NCBI GenBank assembly: GCA_964569245.1
Contig: CAZMTK010000013.1
Coordinates: 1 to 60,119 of the forward strand
Source: JAAYTY01 sp964569245
GTDB lineage: Bacteria; Fermentibacterota; Fermentibacteria; Fermentibacterales; Fermentibacteraceae
Length of the DNA stretch: 60,119 nucleotides
Direction: 5' to 3'
Under the pieces are notes generated by a model. It was not told where the DNA came from. It worked only from the letters and a program-made list of their open reading frames with translations, and searched no databases. The first letter of the stretch is position 1, and every line of letters starts with the position of its first letter. Of the stretch, positions 54,083 through 60,119 are shown piece by piece. The translations under genes were made by a program, and so were the position numbers.

Positions 54083-54406
54083 TCAGGGCAGTACGCCGGC
54101 CTTCATCCATTCGAGGTACTCGCTGGATACTGCCGACAGGTCGCGGACGATCACCTCGGGGACCTCGTAAGGGTGTCCCTCCAGTATCAGAGCTTCGAGG
54201 CGGTCTGCAAGCCGCTGAAGGGTCTTCATCGTAAGCCGCCACTCACGCTCTTCCCGGAGATCCCCCTTCCATACGAAGACGGAGGTCACCGGACCCGAGA
54301 TCTGGGAGCAGGCGCAGAGGCGCGCCTTGACCGCCTCTCTTCCCAGGCGGACGGCGCACTCCTCGTCGGGTGTAGTGACGACCATCTCTACCGCTCTGTC
54401 TGACAC
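54083..54406 (-). CDS. cutA: CutA-like divalent-cation tolerance protein
   Basis: 107 residues from GTG 54406 with AAGGAGG seven bases upstream, overlapping the ABC permease stop by 19 bp. The CutA core is clear: MVVTTPDEECA, LCACSQISGPVTSVFVWKGDL, EREWRLTMKT and HPYEVPEVI. CutA forms trimers; its link to copper tolerance in vivo is not general. Confidence 0.93.
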   Translation of the reverse strand: MSDRAVEMVVTTPDEECAVRLGREAVKARLCACSQISGPVTSVFVWKGDLREEREWRLTMKTLQRLADRLEALILEGHPYEVPEVIVRDLSAVSSEYLEWMKAGVLP

Positions 54407-55164
54407 GGAGCGCCTCCTTCCCCGCCGGCATACCTGCCCGCGAAGGTGCCCGAATTCAATATCCGCATTCCAGCCATCCTCCTCTTCACGGCAGCCATGC
54501 CTGCCGCTCCGGCAGCCATCAGCGCGAACGCCGGCGCAAGCGCTCCGGGCGAGAGCCAGCCGCCCTCGAACAGCCCGTACAGCGCACGCGAGGCTGCCGG
54601 CCCCAGCGCCTCCAGCAGCTCCCTGGCGAGCAGCGGCAGTCCGACGCTCAGTCCGACCAGTACTGCGGAGTACCACTGCTGCGCCGAGCGGGAGGTCCTT
54701 GCCCGCAGCGAGATGTGGAGCCCGATCGCGGTTGCGAGCGAGGTCAGCGCCAGCCCGAGGACCACCGCGTAGAAAAGGGATCCGCCGGAGGGCAGCCCTG
54801 TTCCCCGGGCAAGAGAGACGGAGCAGAACACGAGGCACGAGAGGGCAGAGGCTCCGAGCGAGACCAGCACGGGGAACAGCGCCTTGGCGGCAAGCAGCTG
54901 CCCGTCGCCGACGGGCGACGAAAGAAGCGTCTCGAGCGTCATCCTGTCCCGCTCTCCGGCGAACGCGTCTATCGAGAGGGGGCCTGCGAGGAACACGGGT
55001 ATCACCGCGAAGACAATCGCGGGGGCGTCGCTGGAGCCGGCGGCGAGGCCGGAGGGGATCAGCCAGCCCATGAGGAGTCCGTAGATCACGGCCAGTCTGA
55101 TCATTCCGCCCCGGCCGAGGGCATGGAGGAACTGGAGCCACTCACGCAGGAGCAGGCCGCGCAC
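54388..55164 (-). CDS. ABC-2 type transporter permease
   Basis: 258 residues from GTG 55164, one base after the ATPase stop. Six hydrophobic helices. The motif GERDRMTLETLLSSPV is characteristic of ABC-2 permeases of the NatB/GldF kind. It pairs with the ATPase encoded upstream. Substrate unknown. Confidence 0.85.
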   Translation of the reverse strand: MRGLLLREWLQFLHALGRGGMIRLAVIYGLLMGWLIPSGLAAGSSDAPAIVFAVIPVFLAGPLSIDAFAGERDRMTLETLLSSPVGDGQLLAAKALFPVLVSLGASALSCLVFCSVSLARGTGLPSGGSLFYAVVLGLALTSLATAIGLHISLRARTSRSAQQWYSAVLVGLSVGLPLLARELLEALGPAASRALYGLFEGGWLSPGALAPAFALMAAGAAGMAAVKRRMAGMRILNSGTFAGRYAGGEGGAPCQTER

Positions 55165-55165
55165 T

Positions 55166-56059
55166 TCAGTCTCCCGCCAGGTCGAGAAACACCCGGGCCA
55201 GGCTGCGGCCGGCGGGTCCGAACTCGACTATCCTGTTGCCGGAGGAGATCAGCCCCGAAAGCAGCTCGGCGGCGGGGCCGTCGAAGTCCATTTCGACGCA
55301 TCCGTCCTCTCCCGGCTCGAACCGACGCTCGCCGCAGACCACACCGCCGCCGTCCTCCGTGCGCATCCTGAACCGGGTGGCGCGCGAGGAGCCCAGGCGG
55401 CCCGGAGGTCCCGAGGCCACCGTGCGACCGTGGTGGATTATCGCCACCTCGCCGCACAGCTCCTCGGCTTCCGCAAGGTCGTGAGTGGAAAGTATGACCA
55501 TCCGGTCCTTCGAGAGATCCATGAGCAGCCGGCGCACCGAGGCGGCACGGAAGGGATCGAGCGATGCCGTCGGCTCGTCCAGAACGACTGCTCTCGTCGG
55601 TAGCATGAACGCCCGTGCCAGGGCTGTCACCCTGCGGTTCCCCGATGACAGGTCCCTGACCGGGGAGTCGCGCGGCACGTCAAGCCCCACCCGGTCCAGC
55701 GCCTCTTCCGATCGCCTCCGTGCTTCGGAGGAGCTGAGCCCTGCCATCCGGCCCCAGACCTCCAGATTCCACCTCGGGCTCAGGAGCGGAAGCAGGCCGT
55801 CCTCGGCGAACAGGAATGAGAGGTCCCTCCTGAGCGAGGAATCGCTGGAGGGGTTCCTGTCCAGTACGGTGATGGAGCCCTCCGACGGTCGCACGAGCCC
55901 CGCGATGGCTCTGATCGTGGTCGTCTTCCCCGCGCCGTTGCGGCCCAGCAGTCCGAAGGTGCCCCTGGCGGGAATCTCGAGGTCCAGTCCGTCGAGCGCC
56001 GCATGAGGGCCGTAGCGGACCGTCAGACCCTTGGTGACTACCGCAGGGGCTTCATTCAC
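55166..56059 (-). CDS. ABC transporter ATP-binding protein
   Basis: 297 residues. Walker A GRNGAGKTTT, an unusual signature LSSGNRRVTALARA (Asn for Gln in LSGGQ), Walker B VVLDEPTASLD and H-loop His (LSTHDLAEAEEL). The C-terminal ~85 residues form an extra domain seen in ABC-2 ATPases. Its ATG overlaps the creatininase-family stop by 8 bp. It powers the permease encoded next. Confidence 0.92.
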   Translation of the reverse strand: MNEAPAVVTKGLTVRYGPHAALDGLDLEIPARGTFGLLGRNGAGKTTTIRAIAGLVRPSEGSITVLDRNPSSDSSLRRDLSFLFAEDGLLPLLSPRWNLEVWGRMAGLSSSEARRRSEEALDRVGLDVPRDSPVRDLSSGNRRVTALARAFMLPTRAVVLDEPTASLDPFRAASVRRLLMDLSKDRMVILSTHDLAEAEELCGEVAIIHHGRTVASGPPGRLGSSRATRFRMRTEDGGGVVCGERRFEPGEDGCVEMDFDGPAAELLSGLISSGNRIVEFGPAGRSLARVFLDLAGD

Positions 56060-56786
56060 GCCCGCTCTCCCAGTCGGCGATCACGCCCTCCAAGGCCCCG
56101 ACGAGGAAATCGAGGAAGGCAGCTCCGCGGCCTGCATCTATCATTCCCCCATCCACTCCGGCGGGTCCTTCGGGATACAGGCGCCTCCACTCCTCGGGAT
56201 CGAGCACTTTCCCCGATTCCGGGGACGGAGGGTAGAGCTTCAGAGCCGAGGAGGCCGGCCGGAACCAGGGGTTCAGGTGCATATAGACGGAGACCTCGGC
56301 AGCGGTGGCATGGTAGCCGCTGTGCGGCCCGAACATCTCCCTCTCCATCCCGGCTGCGCCTGGGAGCTCCCAGTATCCCATGAACCTCGACCGCAGGCCC
56401 GGGGCCCGCAGCGATGCCTCGGCCATGCCGGCGACGCATGGCCCCCTGTTTCCTCCGTGGCCGTTCAGGACAAGCACCTCGCGGAAGCCGTGCGCGGCCA
56501 GCGACACGAGCACGTCCCTCACCACCGCGGACATGGTGGCGGGCTCGAGGCTGACCGTGCCCGGAAAGGCCATGTGGCTGGAGGACATGCCGAGGTGGAG
56601 GCACGGAGCGCAGACGACGCCTGCCCTCTCCGCCGCACGCAGGCAGACGGCCGAGGCGACTGCCGCGTCGCACCCGACTGGAGCCAGCGGGCCGTGCTGC
56701 TCGGTGCTCCCTGCGGGTACGAGGGCGAAACGTCTCCTTTGGAGGTATTCGGCAACCTCGACGGTGGTCATCGAAACCAGCTCCAT
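56052..56786 (-). CDS. creatininase-family amidohydrolase
   Basis: 244 residues from ATG 56786 (GGAGG seven bases upstream). Metal-site motifs: VPAGSTEQHGPL, PVGCDAAVA, MSSSHMAFPGTVSL, VLNGHGGNRG and HATAAEVSVYM. The family includes creatininase, the mycofactocin peptidase MftE and the ArfB hydrolase of F420/riboflavin synthesis, so the substrate cannot be fixed. It is divergent from an F420-ligase-like gene, which makes a cofactor role possible. Confidence 0.85.
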   Translation of the reverse strand: MELVSMTTVEVAEYLQRRRFALVPAGSTEQHGPLAPVGCDAAVASAVCLRAAERAGVVCAPCLHLGMSSSHMAFPGTVSLEPATMSAVVRDVLVSLAAHGFREVLVLNGHGGNRGPCVAGMAEASLRAPGLRSRFMGYWELPGAAGMEREMFGPHSGYHATAAEVSVYMHLNPWFRPASSALKLYPPSPESGKVLDPEEWRRLYPEGPAGVDGGMIDAGRGAAFLDFLVGALEGVIADWESGRE

Positions 56787-56852
56787 GAAGTTTCCTCCGC
56801 ACTTTTCAGGTGTCGCCGCCGGGGACATAGTCTGTCGAGGGGAGGATCACAA

Positions 56853-57557
56853 GTGACGAGCGGAGTCATCGAGGCCCTCGGGTGCAGGTACGAGAGGATC
56901 GCGCTCAGGTCCCGCCTCATACTCAAGGGGGACGACCTCCTAGGGGCGATTGCCGACAGTCTCTCCGCCACCGGAGCGGAGCCGCGCCACGATGACGTCC
57001 TGTTCGCGAGCGAGAAGGCCGTTGGTGCCAGCCAGGGCAGGTACTACCTGCTCGACGAGGGCGGCTTGAAGCCGCGCCGCCTCGCCGTCTGGCTCTCGCG
57101 CTTCGTGACGAGGACTCCTGCAGGCATCGGGCTGGGAATGCCCGAGACCATGGAGGCGGCCCTGCGCGACGTGGGCGTCCCCCGCATCCTTCTTGCAGCC
57201 GCGGTGGGGGCCGCAGGAAGGCTCTTCGGCAGGAGGGGCGACTTCTACAGGGTTGCCGGTCCCAGAGCGCGCTCGATAGACGGGCCGACGAGGGGCACGA
57301 TCCCGCCGTTCGACAGGGCCGTGAGCCTGGCTCCGCTTGACCCGCGCGGCGTCGCCAGGAGAATCTCAGAGCGGTTCGGCTGCGCCGCCGCAGTGGTTGA
57401 CATAAACGACCTCGGCGGCAACATCCTCGGCTCCTGGCCGCCGGGGCTCGACGAATCCGTCATCCTCGCCGCCCTCTCGGACAATCCCCTCGGGCAGGGC
57501 GCCCAGGGCACCCCCTTCGGGCTCCTCAGGAGGATATGCGGGCTTCCGGGCGAGTGA
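56853..57557 (+). CDS. coenzyme F420-0:glutamate ligase-like protein
   Basis: 234 residues from GTG 56853 with GGGGAGG upstream. The pattern matches the CofE/COG1478 family: GDDLLGAIADSL, DDVLFASEKAVGASQGRYY, GIGLGMPETM, GRRGDFYRVAG and AVVDINDLGGNILG, the last two bearing acidic metal ligands. In F420 producers this enzyme adds glutamate to the cofactor; bacteria without F420 carry homologues of unknown role. No other F420 gene is in the window. Confidence 0.8.
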   Translation: MTSGVIEALGCRYERIALRSRLILKGDDLLGAIADSLSATGAEPRHDDVLFASEKAVGASQGRYYLLDEGGLKPRRLAVWLSRFVTRTPAGIGLGMPETMEAALRDVGVPRILLAAAVGAAGRLFGRRGDFYRVAGPRARSIDGPTRGTIPPFDRAVSLAPLDPRGVARRISERFGCAAAVVDINDLGGNILGSWPPGLDESVILAALSDNPLGQGAQGTPFGLLRRICGLPGE

Positions 57558-57565
57558 GGGCCGTG

Positions 57566-57922
57566 CTACTTCTTCGCGTCGTCCCGGATCTGCGAAGAGA
57601 ACACTGTCGTCACCACCGATACGATGACCGCAGCCAGAACCGCCCACAGGAATCCCGCGATCTCGAAACCCGGGACCATCGAGTCGGCCAGCAGTAGGAA
57701 CGCTCCGCTCACGAGAAAGCGTGAGAGCCCCAGCGTCAGGATGTACAGGGGGCAGGTCAGCAGGTTGAGAATCGGGCCCAGAACGGCGTTCAGGAGACCG
57801 AGCAGCAGCGCGGTCCACACCACGGACCAGAAGGAGGCGAACTCCATCCTTCCGCCGAGCACCAGCGAAGCGACCCATAGGGCCAGCCCGCTGACGACCC
57901 AGGAGACGACGAATTTCTTCAT
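57566..57922 (-). CDS. phage-holin-family-4-like membrane protein
   Basis: 118 residues from ATG 57922 (GGAGGTC upstream). Four membrane helices. NAVLGPILNLLTCPLYILTLGL is close to the conserved core of small membrane proteins annotated as phage holin family 4 (the run quoted spans about residues 45-66). Despite the name, the family is chromosomal and of unknown function. No phage genes are near. Confidence 0.8.
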   Translation of the reverse strand: MKKFVVSWVVSGLALWVASLVLGGRMEFASFWSVVWTALLLGLLNAVLGPILNLLTCPLYILTLGLSRFLVSGAFLLLADSMVPGFEIAGFLWAVLAAVIVSVVTTVFSSQIRDDAKK

Positions 57923-57972
57923 ATAACGACCTCCGGCATTCCGCCGGCAGTTATGAACATGGAGGATGCGCC

Positions 57973-58965
57973 TTGGCAACACCCGTGGTCGCTGCGCTGG
58001 CCCTGTCCTCGGTCGTCGCCGGGCTCGACCCGGCATCCTGCCTGGAACACTTGAGGGAGCGGTCGCCCGCCTGCGATCTCATTCCCGCCTACGAGGGCAT
58101 TCTGGAGGAGAACGTCGCGCTGGCCCTGCTCGCCCGCGACACGATCCCCTGGGCGTCTTCCGTGCCGGAATCGCTGTTCCTCAGGTACGTCCTCCCCGCC
58201 AGGGTCAGCCAGGAGCCCCTGGTCGCATGGCGGCGGGAGTACTTCCGCTACACCCTGCCCATCGCTCTGTCATCGCCCGACCTCGAGACCGCCGCTCTCA
58301 GGATCGGCGCATGGTGCGACAGCATATGCGACTACAGGCCGACTCAGAACCGGGACCAGTCGCCTCTGGTCACATGGAGCTCGGGAATCGGGAGGTGCGA
58401 GGAGCTCACGGTCTTCTACATGGACGCGCTCAGGAGCGCAGGGATTCCCTGCAGGCAGGTCTACACGCCCTGGTGGACAGTGTGCGACGACAACCACGCC
58501 TGGACCGAGGTGTGGACCCCTGGAGGATGGAAGTTCGGCGAGTCGGCCGCCCGCGTGGATTCGCTGGGGACGCCTCCCTGGTTCGCGCAGAATGCCTCCA
58601 GGGCGGGGCTGATCGTTGCGATCGCGCCAGACTCCGTTCCCGGCGCGCTGGCATTCAGGGGCGGCGTCTCCATCCTGAACGTCACGGAGAGCTACGCCGA
58701 CTTCGCGGTCCTCAGGGTGTCCGACGACAGCACCGCTGTCGCAGTCAACGTGGTGAACTGGGGCGCTCTCCGCACGCTGACCACGCTCAGGCCTCCCGTG
58801 CGGGAGGTCAGGCTGGGCAGAGGAGTGTACACGCTCTCCTGGGGCTGGCCCCTGCAGATGGCGGTGGTGACGCTGGTGCCCGGTGACACGCTCGTCTTCG
58901 ACTGTTCGCTGCCATCCTCGCTGCCCGGCTACTGCGAGATGAACAAGGAGGTGGGCGACCTGTGA
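57973..58965 (+). CDS. transglutaminase-like protein, catalytic residues present
   Basis: 330 residues from TTG 57973 (GGAGG seven bases upstream). A short hydrophobic N-terminus may act as signal. The transglutaminase/protease core lies at about 105-195: Cys142 in GIGRCEELTVFYMDALRSAG, His175 in DDNHAWTEVW, and Glu190 (WKFGES) at the place of the usual Asp. The C-terminal part is beta-rich (about 200-320). It may cross-link or cleave amide bonds in the envelope. The stop overlaps the next gene, a catalytically dead paralogue (GTGA). Confidence 0.8.
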   Translation: MATPVVAALALSSVVAGLDPASCLEHLRERSPACDLIPAYEGILEENVALALLARDTIPWASSVPESLFLRYVLPARVSQEPLVAWRREYFRYTLPIALSSPDLETAALRIGAWCDSICDYRPTQNRDQSPLVTWSSGIGRCEELTVFYMDALRSAGIPCRQVYTPWWTVCDDNHAWTEVWTPGGWKFGESAARVDSLGTPPWFAQNASRAGLIVAIAPDSVPGALAFRGGVSILNVTESYADFAVLRVSDDSTAVAVNVVNWGALRTLTTLRPPVREVRLGRGVYTLSWGWPLQMAVVTLVPGDTLVFDCSLPSSLPGYCEMNKEVGDL

Positions 58966-59957
58966 GCATCATCGCGATACTCGCTGCACTGTCACTCTCG
59001 CCGGAGACGAGGGACAGCCTCCTTGCGGATACGCAGGGGAACGAGGCCATGTGGGACCGGATGCTGGAGTGCTCGGACGGCGTGCGTCTCGAGTGCATCG
59101 AGTACCTGTTCACCACCATACCGCGTCTCGACAGGCTCGAGATGACGGAGACAGCCCTGATGGACCACGTCCTCGGTGCGCTCGACTCGCGTGAAAGCCT
59201 CTGCCCTGACATGCCCGACTCGATCTTCAAGCCCTTCCTGCTGGACTACAGGATGAGCGAAGAGCCAGTCACGGCGTATCGCACCCCTCTCTCGGTCTAC
59301 TGGGGGCGCGAGCTTCCTCTCGAGGGCGGTTCGGTGGAGACGGCGGAACTGCTGCGAGAAGCGATTTCCTCGATGTCCGTGCGAGGCCGGGAGTATCTCG
59401 GGGGAGTCTCGCCCCCTCTGGACGTTCTTCAGGCGCGCGCCGGAACCCCCACCGAGCTCCGTGTCCTCTTCGGCTCGAGTCTCAGGGCGCTGGGCATTCC
59501 GGTGAGGCCGGTCCTCGCCTGGTTCCAGGGGGAGAGGGGCAGGGAGGCCGGGTGGCTGGAGGTCTGGTCGGAGGGGGTCTGGCACCCCATGCCGCTGGCT
59601 TCGGACAGCATCCCGGCCGACTACGCCGGCCTCTCCATGACATGGGCCGGGAACGGGAACACGGTTGAGGACTATGTTCCCTGCGGCACGCTCGTCGTGC
59701 TTCCACCGGACACCTCGGCAGGGGACTTCATGATCTGGCTCTCGGTGGAGGCACCGGGGAGGCTCATTCCTCTGGACTGGCTGGAGGTGGACCCGGCGAC
59801 AGAGAGCACGGTCGAGCTCGGCGTCGGCAGGTATCTTCTGCAGGTCACGGAACGCCTCGGGAACGGCACGGTCAGGCTCTGGACGAGGTGGCTGGAGCTG
59901 GGCCCGGGTTCGGAGGCGACGGTGGACGTCTCGGAGGTGGTTGGAAGGCGTTCATAG
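58962..59957 (+). CDS. transglutaminase-like paralogue without catalytic residues
   Basis: 331 residues from GTG 58962. It aligns with the preceding protein over the whole length (GTPTELRVLFGSSLRALGIP against GRCEELTVFYMDALRSAGIP; AGWLEVW against HAWTEVW). Cys142 is replaced by Pro163, His175 by Ala196, and the third residue by a Met-Pro pair. It has therefore lost transglutaminase chemistry and may bind, regulate or localise the active partner. The N-terminus is hydrophobic (IIAILAALSLS). Confidence 0.75.
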   Translation: MSIIAILAALSLSPETRDSLLADTQGNEAMWDRMLECSDGVRLECIEYLFTTIPRLDRLEMTETALMDHVLGALDSRESLCPDMPDSIFKPFLLDYRMSEEPVTAYRTPLSVYWGRELPLEGGSVETAELLREAISSMSVRGREYLGGVSPPLDVLQARAGTPTELRVLFGSSLRALGIPVRPVLAWFQGERGREAGWLEVWSEGVWHPMPLASDSIPADYAGLSMTWAGNGNTVEDYVPCGTLVVLPPDTSAGDFMIWLSVEAPGRLIPLDWLEVDPATESTVELGVGRYLLQVTERLGNGTVRLWTRWLELGPGSEATVDVSEVVGRRS

Positions 59958-59960
59958 GCG

Positions 59961-59986
59961 CTTCCGGGGGTCATCCCGGCCGGAAG
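59961..59986 (+). terminator. hairpin behind the transglutaminase pair
   Basis: Stem CTTCCGG (59961-59967) and CCGGAAG (59980-59986), with an inner GGG-TCAT-CCC pairing, four bases after the stop. No T tract. Likely separates the operon from the tRNA gene. Confidence 0.5.
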
Positions 59987-60003
59987 AGAGACTTGGGCTC
60001 TAT

Positions 60004-60033
60004 TTGACAGCAAGCTCCAACCGAGCCTATCTT
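60004..60033 (+). promoter_or_regulatory. promoter of the tRNA-Gln gene
   Basis: -35 TTGACA (60004-60009), 18-bp spacer, -10 TATCTT (60028-60033), followed by a GC-rich discriminator CCCGCGC typical of stable-RNA promoters. This is the best promoter match in the window. Confidence 0.75.
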
Positions 60034-60045
60034 CCCGCGCGTTGC

Positions 60046-60119
60046 TGGGGAGTCGTCCAATGGCAGGACAGCAGACTCTGGATCTGCCTATCGGGGTTCG
60101 AATCCCTGCTCCCCAGCCA
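60046..60119 (+). tRNA. tRNA-Gln (anticodon CTG)
   Basis: 74 bases. The acceptor stem TGGGGAG pairs with CTCCCCA, followed by G and an encoded CCA. The anticodon stem GCAGA/TCTGC encloses loop CTCTGGA, giving anticodon CTG, which reads CAG. The T loop GGTTCGAATCC is normal. The U1-A72 first pair is typical of bacterial tRNA-Gln. The gene runs to the end of the window. Confidence 0.97.

Noticed and set aside
57566..57922. Prophage remnant indicated by a holin-like protein
   Set aside because: This small membrane family is widespread in bacterial chromosomes, and no other phage gene, integrase or attachment site is present.

Overview
The window is about 60 kb of GC-rich bacterial chromosome, densely coded, with many overlapping start/stop codons (ATGA, GTGA, TTGA) and frequent GTG and TTG starts. 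Envelope genes point to a didermic (Gram-negative) cell: an outer-membrane beta-barrel ending in Phe, lipoproteins with lipoboxes, a Wza-like export protein, Tat and Sec signals and an O-antigen-ligase-like protein. The enhancer-binding regulators, the very long GreA fusion and many secreted proteins without recognised families suggest an uncultivated lineage of the FCB type (for example Fermentibacterota or Krumholzibacteriota). That assignment is inference and weak. A run of 100 N at 14880-14979 shows the sequence is a scaffold, probably a metagenome assembly.

Layout. 1-768: tail of a TPR-like protein. 926-6766 (minus): a heat-shock operon, hsp20-dnaK-grpE-dnaJ-htrA plus a 59-residue membrane protein. 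6997-9825: uvrA. 10004-13297 (minus): RmlD-like reductase, thioesterase, hflC, hflK. 13411-14757: a sigma-54 activator with a degenerate receiver. 15174-18870 (minus): carbamoyltransferase, glycosyltransferase, M23 lipoprotein. 18933-25276 (plus): a second sigma-54 activator, an HD-GYP c-di-GMP phosphodiesterase, divIC/ftsB-like, a membrane protein, rsgA. 25240-28751 (minus): Wzz-like and Wza-like export proteins and ornithine carbamoyltransferase. 29088-35795 (minus): secreted proteins, including a beta-barrel, two inactive beta-lactamase-fold paralogues, two fibronectin-like lipoprotein paralogues and a 12-repeat solenoid-HEAT protein. 35911-37478: TPP riboswitch, thiM, thiE. 37597-42047 (minus): radical SAM protein and a heterodimeric ABC exporter. 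42269-44800 (minus): PP-loop protein, HAD phosphatase, Tat-exported split-barrel protein. 45004-51409 (plus): GreA fusion, zinc-ribbon protein, O-antigen ligase, glycosyltransferase, phosphoglycosyltransferase. 51546-53966 (minus): Rrf2 regulator, Hcp, cupin. 54083-56786 (minus): creatininase-like protein, ABC-2 transporter, CutA. 56853-59957: F420-ligase-like protein, a small membrane protein on the minus strand, and a transglutaminase pair. 60046-60119: tRNA-Gln.

The most novel-looking feature is a family of four intergenic elements (9814-10015, 14763-15175, 28847-29034, 37466-37598) bounded by a shared 27-bp terminal inverted repeat. Three lie between convergent genes and supply their stop codons, so that uvrA, the rmlD-like gene and thiE all end in the same Val-Ser-Gly-stop. 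At two loci the left end is tandemly duplicated, and at one of these the array has broken the assembly.

A second theme is paralogues or domains that keep a fold but lose catalytic residues: the receiver at 13411, the beta-lactamase-fold pair at 29755-31301, one of two transglutaminases at 57973-59957, and one nucleotide site of the ABC exporter. Regulation readable from the sequence includes a TPP riboswitch that can hide the thiM ribosome-binding site, a palindrome upstream of rrf2-hcp, GC-rich hairpins of a common type behind several genes, and a near-consensus promoter for the tRNA.
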